Part shown: in pieces, positions 42,731 to 51,223 of the stretch | Layout: each line of letters starts with the position of its first letter | Position numbering within the stretch: the stretch's first letter is position 1 | Source of the DNA: an uncultured Mollicutes bacterium | Lineage (GTDB): Bacteria > Bacillota_I > Bacilli_A > RFN20 > CAG-288 | NCBI GenBank assembly: GCA_900539865.1 | Contig: UQDS01000003.1 | Coordinates: forward strand, 62,001 to 126,000 | Reading direction: 5' to 3' | Length of the DNA: 64,000 nt | The notes under the pieces: generated by a model | Seen by the model: only the letters and a program-made list of their open reading frames with translations | Told to the model about the DNA's origin: nothing | Database searches by the model: none | Program-made: the position numbers and the translations under genes

Positions 42731-44435
42731 CTTCGACACCTGCCCTTTCTAAACTTTTCTCAATACGATTGCTGACAATCTTCGGCATGACAGCCTTAGG
42801 GGCTCTTTCATCTAAGAGCCATGTCGCGGCGTAATGAGTATCGGAAATTTTGAAGAACGGAGGTTCCTGCTCAAAGTCGATCTGCATCGCGTATTTGTTA
42901 CGCGCTGCAAAGGCGTCACCTTTGGGAGGATTGAGCAAGTAAGGAGGGGTTCCCGGAATCGCTTCTAGTTTTTCTTTTGAATCCAAATCAGGAATGGAAG
43001 AAAGAAGCGCCCAGGTGTAGGGATGTCTTGGATCATAGAAGATCTCATAGGCAGTACCGACTTCAACAATCTTACCGGCGTACATAACAGCGACACGATC
43101 AGCCATGTTAGCAACAACACCCAAGTCATGAGTGATGAAGATGATGGACATATTACGCTCTCTCTTGAGCTTGTTTATCAACTCAAGAATTTGTGCTTGA
43201 ATCGTGACGTCTAACGCCGTTGTCGGTTCATCGCAGATTAAGACATCCGGATTTGCGGTAAGAGCAATTGCGATAACAATTCTCTGTCTCATACCGCCAG
43301 AGAATTCAAAGGGGTATTGTTTGAAGCGGATTTCCGGTTGCGGAATACCGACTTCTCTCATGACCTCTAAGGCTTTCGCTTTTGCCTGTTTTCTTGTGAT
43401 CTTGAAGTTTTCTTTATAGCGTTCCTTACAGGCAGAAACCTTTTTCGCAAGCTCTCTCTTCTCTTCACGATAAGTGACAAAGAGACGCTGTGCTTTGAGT
43501 TCTTCCGCTTCTTTCTCATACACTGCCTTCTTTTCGGCTTTGTAATTGCGGATATACTCATCGGCTTCTTTTGTTTTTTGATTTAACGCGGCTTTTAAAG
43601 CAGGAATTTCACTCTTATAAAGAGCGTCTGCTTCCTTCTTCTTCGCCTTGTTTTCTAAACTGATACGTTGATGTTCTGCTTTCTTCTTAGCAAGAATATC
43701 TTTCTTTTGCAGTTTAACTTCGTTTTTAAGAGCGGTGACTTTTGCCATCGCCTCTTCATACTCAGCGCTTCCTTTGGAATGTTGATCCGTTTCAAAGACA
43801 GCTTCATCGATTTTTCTTTCCAAAGCCAAGATTTGTCTGTTGAAAATTTCATCCGAGACATCTAAGGCGTGATCGCACTGGATGTAAACGTTCTTTTTTC
43901 TGATTTTGCAGTTTTTAAAAGCGGCGAATTCTTTAGAGATGTAGCTATCTTTCATTCTCTTAACGAGATTTCCGCTAACTAACATCGCTTCTGTAATCTG
44001 CTTTCCTACTTTCATAATCGGATTTAAAGAGGAAAGAGGATCTTGGAAGATCATACCGATTTTATGACCGCGAATACGGTGGAATTCCGATTCATCAATC
44101 TTAGTCAAATCTTCACCTTCATAGATGATGCTTCCTTGTTCAATGACAGCAGAAGCAGAAAGAATACCCATGATTGTTTTGGAAGTGACAGATTTACCGG
44201 AACCGGATTCACCGACAATGCATAAGGTCTCGCCTTTGTAAAGATCAAAGGAGACACCTCTAACCGCATGGACAAGACCTTCATCTGTCTTGAAAGACAC
44301 GTGTAAATTCTTACAAGAGAGAATCGGTTCTCCGCCTTGTTCTGATTTTAACAATTCTGAGAGTTTCTTACCTCTAACACCTTGGGTATCTGAAGAGTTG
44401 GAAACTTCATTTAAATTTTTAATTTCGTTTTCCAT
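42720..44435 (-). CDS. oppD: Oligopeptide ABC transporter ATPase OppD, with large coiled-coil insertion
   Basis: Partner ATPase of OppF. Walker A GESGSGKS 75-82, Q-loop MIFQDP with Q131, signature FSGGMRQR 378-385, Walker B VLICDEP 398-404, switch His in FITHDLGVV. Between the Q-loop and the signature, at about 155-345, lies a ~190-residue highly charged helical insertion not found in ordinary OppD (~330 residues, 571 here). The C-terminal oligopeptide-type motif HPYTWALLSSIPDL is present, but the usual iron-sulfur-type Cys cluster is not evident. The frame is continuous through the insertion, with motifs on both sides. It starts 1 bp after oppC. Confidence 0.94.
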   Translation of the reverse strand: MENEIKNLNEVSNSSDTQGVRGKKLSELLKSEQGGEPILSCKNLHVSFKTDEGLVHAVRGVSFDLYKGETLCIVGESGSGKSVTSKTIMGILSASAVIEQGSIIYEGEDLTKIDESEFHRIRGHKIGMIFQDPLSSLNPIMKVGKQITEAMLVSGNLVKRMKDSYISKEFAAFKNCKIRKKNVYIQCDHALDVSDEIFNRQILALERKIDEAVFETDQHSKGSAEYEEAMAKVTALKNEVKLQKKDILAKKKAEHQRISLENKAKKKEADALYKSEIPALKAALNQKTKEADEYIRNYKAEKKAVYEKEAEELKAQRLFVTYREEKRELAKKVSACKERYKENFKITRKQAKAKALEVMREVGIPQPEIRFKQYPFEFSGGMRQRIVIAIALTANPDVLICDEPTTALDVTIQAQILELINKLKRERNMSIIFITHDLGVVANMADRVAVMYAGKIVEVGTAYEIFYDPRHPYTWALLSSIPDLDSKEKLEAIPGTPPYLLNPPKGDAFAARNKYAMQIDFEQEPPFFKISDTHYAATWLLDERAPKAVMPKIVSNRIEKSLERAGVEDDR

Positions 44436-44436
44436 A

Positions 44437-46611
44437 TTATTCAGATCCTTTCAATGACGGGTTAAAGGCATCTCTTAAACCGTTACCAAACAAGTTAAAA
44501 CAAATCATCAATAAGGATATGATGACAGCAGGAATCATCATCTGATACGGATAAACCGAAAGGTTTTTCTGAGCATCAGAGAGAATGACACCTAAAGAGG
44601 AAAGGTTCTGGAGACCCAAACCTAAATAAGAAATTGTTGCCTCAGAGAAGATGGTGCTAGGAATCATTAAAACAGAAGAGGTGATAATCGGACCGACTGC
44701 GTTAGGAAGAATGTGACGGAAAATCAATCGCGGAGCACTTGCGCCTAGCGTTCGTGCTGCAAGGACATATTCTCGCCCTTTATATCGGTAGAATTGTGAA
44801 CGTGTAATCGATTCTGTACCAATCCAACCAGTAAGACATAAAGCAAGAGCAAAGACAAAGAAGTTTTGTCCTAACTTAATACAGAGAACAGTCATCAAGA
44901 CAATCCACGGAATACCGACTAAAATATCGGTAAAACGTTCCATCATCAAGTCAACCCAACCGCCGAAGTAACCGGAGATAGAGCCCCAAAGGACACCGAA
45001 AGCAATGTTGATAAGTGCAACTAAAGTACCTAAGAGCAAGGAGGTTCTCAAACCTGCAAAAACATTCTTAAGAACATCTTTTCCTTCTCTATCTGTACCA
45101 AAGAGATGAAGCGGCATCGATTTATATCCTAAATACTTGTACATTAAGACAGTACAGCTGAGAGAATAAACCTTGTTGCCATGAGCATCGACACTCGAAG
45201 TTTGCTTTTCTACAGATTGAACGAAGACTTCACCGGAATTCTGTCCTGCTTCCGTAACTTTGAAAGTTCTCGGGGCATCGACATTGTTTTTGCTGAAGTC
45301 ATATTCGACATATCCGTTATCAACCCATCTTTGGATGGTAGAACCATCGATGGTGATATCTTTACGAATGCCATATTGCATCGCATAAGAATCTAAAAGA
45401 AGATCACACTTAATAGAGCGGACATCAGAAGCGTCGAAACGGGAATCAGAGATAGAGGACCAATAACTATCATTGGGCTTACCGTTGATTTCCTTTTCCT
45501 GAAGGACCATGGAGTTTGCATCCTTGATCTTATCGCCTTCATTACCGAAGCTACGGTTTTTAAGAGCGTATCTTTCGATGACAGGCAATTGTCCACCCGC
45601 ATTAGTAGTACCGGAGATATTGAAGTCTTTTAAGAAGAATTCAACTTCTTTCTCAGCATCAGAGTGAATTGCAAAACCAACAGAGAAAGGTTTGCTTGTA
45701 ACAGCAGTATCAATCGCTGCTGTTGTAATCAACTCATTCAAAGAGACATTTTCAACTGTCTGATGAGGAGTGATTGTCATATCCTTATTTTCTTTTTGAC
45801 CGGTCGGACCATAATCTGTAGTGAATTCCTGAAGCGGATGAATTAAGCCGTTGTTATCGACAAGGCAAAGCGCATATTCTGGCTTCTTGGTGTCACCAAC
45901 ATCTCTTGTACCTAAAGTATAAGAAACAGTGTATTTGTTGTTTTCTAAGTCAAAATTAGTCTTAGAGAAAACCATATAACCGGTTTGAACATTTTCCGGA
46001 GACGGATTTTTATTGATGGTAGCATAACCACCAGATCCGCTAGAAGTAGCGAAATCAACAAATCCTTCAGAGATGTTCTTAATGTCAAGAATGACATTTG
46101 GATCATCGTACTCGCCGATGTATTTGTTGTAATTGATGTTGCCATCCGCATCTAATTCATAAGGAAGAGACTGATTCTTTGCAACGCGTGTGCCATCCCA
46201 AAAACCTGTACCGGCAGGGAAGAGCTTCATCGGAAGGTTCGTCTCATAATTATGTTTGTTTTGAATATCGTAAGGCAACGTTTGGATGGTGACTCCGCCG
46301 ACGTTGATTTCGAAAGGAAGAATAATTGCAAAGGCGAAGAGCACACCTAAAATGATACCCGCAACAACAGAAGATTTGCTCTTGCGGAAACGACGGAAGG
46401 CGTCTTTAAAGAACGTCGTAGGACGCGTGGTGAATTTTGTATCGTGGATTTTCTTATCCTGCTGCACGAAGACAAAGCCCGAATCATTGGCTTGTTTTCC
46501 GTGAGCGTCCGCACCTTTTTCACCAGCGTTGAATGTGAATTTTGCCGACTCGTTAGAAGTAGAATTCTTGTTATCAAGTGGCAGATTGTTTTTCTTTTCG
46601 TTTTCCATCAT
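44437..46611 (-). CDS. oppC: Oligopeptide ABC transporter permease OppC, with large outer domain
   Basis: A 724-residue permease, over twice the usual ~300-350. A 75-residue cytoplasmic start leads to TM1 at ~80-100. The canonical post-TM1 segment LFGTDREGKDVLKNVFAGLR then appears only at ~503, so about 400 residues are inserted outside the membrane. The inserted part includes a beta-rich stretch (from VILDIKNISEG to EFFLKDFNIS, about 173-333) that looks like a jelly-roll carbohydrate- or ligand-binding fold. The EAA loop EYVLAARTLGASAPRLIFRH is intact. Its start overlaps the oppB stop by 4 bp. Confidence 0.93.
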   Translation of the reverse strand: MMENEKKNNLPLDNKNSTSNESAKFTFNAGEKGADAHGKQANDSGFVFVQQDKKIHDTKFTTRPTTFFKDAFRRFRKSKSSVVAGIILGVLFAFAIILPFEINVGGVTIQTLPYDIQNKHNYETNLPMKLFPAGTGFWDGTRVAKNQSLPYELDADGNINYNKYIGEYDDPNVILDIKNISEGFVDFATSSGSGGYATINKNPSPENVQTGYMVFSKTNFDLENNKYTVSYTLGTRDVGDTKKPEYALCLVDNNGLIHPLQEFTTDYGPTGQKENKDMTITPHQTVENVSLNELITTAAIDTAVTSKPFSVGFAIHSDAEKEVEFFLKDFNISGTTNAGGQLPVIERYALKNRSFGNEGDKIKDANSMVLQEKEINGKPNDSYWSSISDSRFDASDVRSIKCDLLLDSYAMQYGIRKDITIDGSTIQRWVDNGYVEYDFSKNNVDAPRTFKVTEAGQNSGEVFVQSVEKQTSSVDAHGNKVYSLSCTVLMYKYLGYKSMPLHLFGTDREGKDVLKNVFAGLRTSLLLGTLVALINIAFGVLWGSISGYFGGWVDLMMERFTDILVGIPWIVLMTVLCIKLGQNFFVFALALCLTGWIGTESITRSQFYRYKGREYVLAARTLGASAPRLIFRHILPNAVGPIITSSVLMIPSTIFSEATISYLGLGLQNLSSLGVILSDAQKNLSVYPYQMMIPAVIISLLMICFNLFGNGLRDAFNPSLKGSE

Positions 46612-47660
46612 GCCGCCTTAGCTCCCATTCTGATTCGAGGATCGACAATACCATAACTTAAGTCAACTAAAAGATTGGCAAACAAACCGATAACCGTGTA
46701 GATTGCCATGTCAACAAACAAGACGTTGTAGTCTTTCTTGGAGATGCAGTCAACAAACAACGTACCAATGCCAGGAATACCATAAAGCTGTTCCAAAACC
46801 ATAGAACCGGAGAGAATACCCACGAATTGACCGATGATCATAGGAACAATCGGAACCAAAGAGTTTCTCATTGCGTGTCTGACGACGCACTGGCTCTTAG
46901 AAAGACCTTTTGTTCTTGCCAAAAGCAAGAAATCGGAAGACATGACTTCGCAAAGCTCTGCACGAGTATAGCGAGTAAATGCTGCAATAGAACCAAACGA
47001 CAGCGACAGAACAGGTATGACATAACCTGCCGCTCTTTCACCAAATGCGACATCTGCGCCCGTTGGCCATTGGCTAGGTAACCATTGTAAACGGAAACAA
47101 AGTAATAACATCAAAAGAGAAATGACAACGAAAGACGGAACAGAAATCATAACCATAACTAATGTGGAAATGACACCGTCTGTCGCCTTGTTCTTTTTCA
47201 AAGCTGCCCAGATACCTAAAAGGAAGCCGAGCGGAACAGAAACAAGCATCGCGAAGATATTGACCTTAATCGAGGGTCCAAGTCTTTGAGCGATGATATA
47301 AATTGCAGAAGAAGAAGGGGAAATCGCAGAAGAAACACCCCAATCCCATCTGGTGAAGATACCAGTTAACCAAGCGCCATACTGAAGGACGATCGGCTTC
47401 TGATAATAATAATAGGTGAGACCAGTGGGGTCGTTATAGATAAGTTTGACTGGGCCATACCCGTCCGTTTCCTCTAAGAAACGGACGAAGTAACCCAGAC
47501 GAACTTGTTCCATACAGTAAGCGTTTTGTGCGACTTCGCTTCCCATCATCGCTTCTCCTGGTAACATTTTTACCAGGAAGAAGGTGATGGTTAAAATGAT
47601 GAACGTTGCTGCAATCAACAATCCAATACGTTTTAACGTGTATTTAACAATATAAGGCAT
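46608..47660 (-). CDS. oppB: Oligopeptide ABC transporter permease OppB
   Basis: A 350-residue inner-membrane permease of about six spans, close to normal length, which forms the peptide channel with OppC. The N-terminus (YTLKRIGLLIAATFIILTIT) and the EAA loop (DFLLLARTKGLSKSQCVVRH) are typical, and LEQLYGIPGIGTLFV is the conserved C-terminal motif. The loop after TM1 has an added segment (residues ~45-85). It follows oppA by 12 bp and overlaps oppC. Confidence 0.96.
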   Translation of the reverse strand: MPYIVKYTLKRIGLLIAATFIILTITFFLVKMLPGEAMMGSEVAQNAYCMEQVRLGYFVRFLEETDGYGPVKLIYNDPTGLTYYYYQKPIVLQYGAWLTGIFTRWDWGVSSAISPSSSAIYIIAQRLGPSIKVNIFAMLVSVPLGFLLGIWAALKKNKATDGVISTLVMVMISVPSFVVISLLMLLLCFRLQWLPSQWPTGADVAFGERAAGYVIPVLSLSFGSIAAFTRYTRAELCEVMSSDFLLLARTKGLSKSQCVVRHAMRNSLVPIVPMIIGQFVGILSGSMVLEQLYGIPGIGTLFVDCISKKDYNVLFVDMAIYTVIGLFANLLVDLSYGIVDPRIRMGAKAA

Positions 47661-47672
47661 AAGGACAGACCT

Positions 47673-50582
47673 TTATTTATTGATACCAACATAGGTAGGA
47701 AGTCTTAAAGTGGAGTTAACAATCTTATCCTGTCCATTGAAATCGACGGAGTAGACGAATGTGAGTGTGGCAATCGGAGTATTCACGACATCTGCTTCAG
47801 CTTCCACGGTGTTGAACGCCTTGTCTAAGGTGATTTCAACAGTGTAATTGTTGCTAGCAGTTGCGCCGAACTCAGAAAGGTTCCACTTGCGAGTGATACC
47901 ACCGTTTGTCGCCTGGATGGAGAAACCTTCTAACTTCGCACCAGCGTTGACTAATTCCTTGAAGGAAAGCTTATAAGTGACAGACTGAGAAGCTCTATCT
48001 GTGGTTTGACCAACCTTAGTAGCATTTGCTAAATCGCCCTTAGAGTTGAGAAGAACAGCAGTGTTAGCTGCATTCCACAAACCATCGAAAGACCAAGTCT
48101 TACCATCATAGACAATCGGATTTTTGGCATCGACCTTATCGGTGTCAGCGCCCCAGTTAAGGGTGAAACCAGAAGAGTTATCACTCTTTAAAACTTCAAC
48201 GAAGTTAATCGGGTTAAGCGCGTTGCCAGAAACAGCACCGAAACCTAAGTCGAATTCACCACGTTTCATCTTGTCGTAAACGGCGTTGTAATCGCTAGAA
48301 GGTGTCGGTTCAACAAATCTGAGGATGTAATTTCCATAATATTTCTTGCTGACAAGTTCGTCGAAAGCTTTCTTGATGGAATCAAAGACATCGGAATATT
48401 CCTTGGTGTCGTTGGGGTTCATCCAGTCAACTCTGACAGAGATGACATATGCGTTACCTTCTTTTTCAAGTTTTCCGGCTTCTGCCATCTGTTTGATAGA
48501 ACCTTCAATCGCTAATTCAAGTTCTTTCTTAGCGGCATCCGGGTTGTATCCATAAGTGTCGTTATAACGGTCAGCAAGGACAGCTTTGTGAGCGTCGGTG
48601 GAGTTATAAGAAACACCGCTTTCCGGATCGATGAGGTAGTTATCAGAGAAGTATTCTTGTGTCGGCTTCATACCACGGGATTCGCAAATTGTCTTACGAT
48701 CCATGGAGAAGGATAAGAAATTAAGGAAGTGAATATCAGACATGTAAGGTCTGTGTTGGAGGTAATCCGCTTTGGTAGTTTCGTTACCGTTGAAGTCGTG
48801 CTGATAAATCGTACCGTTCTTACCGAAACGATTTGTCCACTGTTCTACAGTAGAAGCGTTGACATTGAGTTTGAAGTTAGAATCGCCCTTGGTCTCATAT
48901 TTTCTCCACTTGATGCCGTTGGAAGAAACACCGTCATTGGCACTATAAGCACCACCGGTCTTCAAATCTTCTTTGCTCGGAGCATAGGAGTCGATTTGAC
49001 CTGCTTCAAAAGCATTCTTAGAAGTGGCCGGATCATCAACCATATGATATTCAAAGCCCTTAAGCTGATAAACATCACGTGTACCGCCAGAAGCGAAAAC
49101 GTCTCTGGTGTAGAAATATTTGTCGTTCTTAGCGAAGGTAATATCCTTATCTTCCCAACGGGTGATGTAGTAAGGACCTGTGGAAAGCATGGTGTCTAAC
49201 GGTTTGTATCCGTCAGGAGACTTACCTAAATCCTTCGGATTCCAAAGGTTGAGGAAGTCGCCAGGAAGCGGAGAGTAGAGAGAAGAGGAGAGATAATACA
49301 TGGCGTAGAACTGTGTGCAAGGCTGCTGGAGTGTGAATTCAATGTAATCACCGGATTCATCATGACCAGTCTTGACAACATTGTCCATGTTGCATTCTTT
49401 CCACAACTTTTCGTTGTAGTAATTATAATCGCCAGTGAGATTGGAAGTCTTAGCTAAGTAATCGGCAGCCTCTAATCCTAAACCGGAAATACCTTTGGTT
49501 TGTTCCGGACCTCTATACTGACCATTGTAACCAGTGAGCATGTACTTGATCGGAGCGATGTAGTCGTCCAAAGCGACCTTTCTACCATCAAAGCTCTTGA
49601 GCTGAACTCCGTTCTTTGACTTGGTAGAAGCAGTACGATAGACAAAGTCTTCGCCGGTCTTGACGTGGATTCTCCACTTGTTGCTCAAGACAGAGTCCTG
49701 ATTTTCAGTGATGACAGAGCCAGAATCCGATAACGGAAGCGGACGATCATCTGTAGAAAGAAGCGGATACCACTCATAACCGTCGTTGGTTTCGTTCATA
49801 CGAGTAGAGAAGTAAGAGGTGGTGATGTGCTGAGCAGCATCGGAAACGTCAGAACCAGATGCGTTCATGGCATTGAGGTGAGCAGGAAGCGCAGTGGTAC
49901 CGACCTGATACATTTCCGCATCGTGACCAATGAACGGATTCGGAAGCTTACCAGTGAGCTTACCTTCTCTCATTGTTCCCCAACCATAACCGTTGATGTA
50001 AGACGGAGCGGTAGGAACATAACGGTTGTTATAAACAATGTTAGAACCGTTAGAGAACATGGTGATACCAGTGAGATAGTTATCGACAGCATATTTTTCT
50101 AATGCGCCGAGAATATTGGCTTTTTCTTCATAGCTTGCAGTTGCGTAAGAGAAAGCGCCTTCTGCTTGCTGTGTCGCTTTGACAGTGACAGTGAAAACCA
50201 TGTTCTGAGTATCATCGCCAGTCGGATGGACTGTGATGTCTGCAGAACCAGCTTTTACCGGCTTGAGTAAACCGTTGTTTTCATCGACACCAAGAACACT
50301 CGGATCACTCGATGTATAAGTGAATTCAGGAACATTGCCAGTGAGATCAGTAGCGACAAGGATTGCAGTCTTGTCACCAAGATAGACTTCAATTCCTGCA
50401 CCCTGTTCATATTGTTGACCTTTATAGGTGACATAGAAAGCAACATCAGTGATGTCAGAAGTGTGACCGGAGTTACCAGTGTCTGTGCTAGGACCGACAC
50501 TCGGCTGGTTACCGCCGCAAGATCCAAGAAGAGCAACAGATACGAGCGCTAACAACGTAAGACCTTTTTTCATGTTTTTCAT
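47673..50582 (-). CDS. oppA: Oligopeptide-binding lipoprotein OppA, with N-terminal Ig-like domain
   Basis: A 969-residue extracellular receptor for Opp, much longer than the usual ~550. The lipobox is LLGSC (Cys22). After a Ser/Thr/Gly linker, an Ig-like (BIG2-type) domain spans about 47-135 (TDVAFYVTYKGQQYEQGAG to TVTVKATQQ). The family 5 solute-binding fold follows, with the recognisable LDTMLSTGPYYITRWEDKDITF (cited in part), AFEAGQIDSY and FLNFLSFSMDRKTICE. A C-terminal extension of ~130 residues (from ~835) is beta-rich. AAAGGAGG lies 7 nt before the ATG. A cre match lies 140 bases upstream. It is the first gene of oppABCDF. Confidence 0.94.
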   Translation of the reverse strand: MKNMKKGLTLLALVSVALLGSCGGNQPSVGPSTDTGNSGHTSDITDVAFYVTYKGQQYEQGAGIEVYLGDKTAILVATDLTGNVPEFTYTSSDPSVLGVDENNGLLKPVKAGSADITVHPTGDDTQNMVFTVTVKATQQAEGAFSYATASYEEKANILGALEKYAVDNYLTGITMFSNGSNIVYNNRYVPTAPSYINGYGWGTMREGKLTGKLPNPFIGHDAEMYQVGTTALPAHLNAMNASGSDVSDAAQHITTSYFSTRMNETNDGYEWYPLLSTDDRPLPLSDSGSVITENQDSVLSNKWRIHVKTGEDFVYRTASTKSKNGVQLKSFDGRKVALDDYIAPIKYMLTGYNGQYRGPEQTKGISGLGLEAADYLAKTSNLTGDYNYYNEKLWKECNMDNVVKTGHDESGDYIEFTLQQPCTQFYAMYYLSSSLYSPLPGDFLNLWNPKDLGKSPDGYKPLDTMLSTGPYYITRWEDKDITFAKNDKYFYTRDVFASGGTRDVYQLKGFEYHMVDDPATSKNAFEAGQIDSYAPSKEDLKTGGAYSANDGVSSNGIKWRKYETKGDSNFKLNVNASTVEQWTNRFGKNGTIYQHDFNGNETTKADYLQHRPYMSDIHFLNFLSFSMDRKTICESRGMKPTQEYFSDNYLIDPESGVSYNSTDAHKAVLADRYNDTYGYNPDAAKKELELAIEGSIKQMAEAGKLEKEGNAYVISVRVDWMNPNDTKEYSDVFDSIKKAFDELVSKKYYGNYILRFVEPTPSSDYNAVYDKMKRGEFDLGFGAVSGNALNPINFVEVLKSDNSSGFTLNWGADTDKVDAKNPIVYDGKTWSFDGLWNAANTAVLLNSKGDLANATKVGQTTDRASQSVTYKLSFKELVNAGAKLEGFSIQATNGGITRKWNLSEFGATASNNYTVEITLDKAFNTVEAEADVVNTPIATLTFVYSVDFNGQDKIVNSTLRLPTYVGINK

Positions 50583-50721
50583 ATTTTTACCTCCTTTGGG
50601 TTTTAAATCGACAAATAAAAAACTTTTCCTTGTGTAAAAACAAGTATTTATATTTTATTTAATATACTTATATTTGCAATGTATAATTTTATAAAAATCA
50701 ATATATAGACAATCTTAAGAT

Positions 50722-50735
50722 TGATAGCGGTTACA
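50722..50735. promoter_or_regulatory. CcpA cre site match upstream of oppA
   Basis: TGATAGCGGTTACA fits TGWNANCGNTNWCA at every position. It is 140 bases before the oppA start; candidate promoter boxes (TTGCAA, 16 nt, TAAAAT) lie between it and the gene. Confidence 0.62.
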
Positions 50736-50784
50736 TATTTTCTTGGTTGTCAAGAAAAAACACACCCGCTTTTCATGCTTTTCG

Positions 50785-51165
50785 TCAATGAATAAAGGCG
50801 AAAATAATGCTGAGAATAGCAAAGATTGTACCGATGATAACAAAAGGAAGCCAAAAATTCTTTCGGCCCTCTCTCACTTCATTCAACTTTTCCTGATAGG
50901 AATAAGCGTCTTTATAAGGACGAGGACTATTTTTCTTAAACGACGACATCCAGTTGATAAATTGATATCGAAAGACATCAAAAGTACCTCCCCTAGTTAT
51001 CGCATAAAGACCACTGCCACCAAGATATAATGTGGCAATCAAAGCAAAAATATTGCTCAAAACCCAGTCCGTCAAAAAATACATCGGGAGAAAAATAATC
51101 AGTGGAACGATGATTGCTACGCCTGTAATAATACAAAGCTTTTTTAAATAATCTGTGAACAACAT
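50785..51165 (-). CDS. Membrane protein, DUF3899-like
   Basis: A 126-residue protein with two N-terminal membrane helices (about 8-30 and 33-55), a polar segment with GGTFDVFRYQF and a Lys/Arg-rich stretch, and one C-terminal helix (102-124). The pattern resembles DUF3899 proteins of Firmicutes, whose role is unknown. No Shine-Dalgarno is visible before the ATG, which follows almost directly on the T-run of the subtilase terminator, so expression may be by readthrough. It lies between the subtilase and the opp operon. Confidence 0.7.
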   Translation of the reverse strand: MLFTDYLKKLCIITGVAIIVPLIIFLPMYFLTDWVLSNIFALIATLYLGGSGLYAITRGGTFDVFRYQFINWMSSFKKNSPRPYKDAYSYQEKLNEVREGRKNFWLPFVIIGTIFAILSIIFAFIH

Positions 51166-51180
51166 AAGTTAAAAAATAGA

Positions 51181-51209
51181 CAAAGGCCTCGGAAAAACCG
51201 GGGCCTTTG
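51181..51209 (-). terminator. Intrinsic terminator of the subtilase gene
   Basis: CAAAGGCC-CGG and CCG-GGCCTTTG form a ~12-bp stem with one G-U pair around a 5-base loop, followed on the minus strand by TCTATTTTTT. Confidence 0.85.
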
Positions 51210-51223
51210 TAATAGAAGACAAA

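Noticed and set aside
42720..44435. OppD length as a gene fusion or frameshift artefact
   Set aside because: One frame carries Walker A, Q-loop, insertion, signature and Walker B in order, so this is a true insertion.
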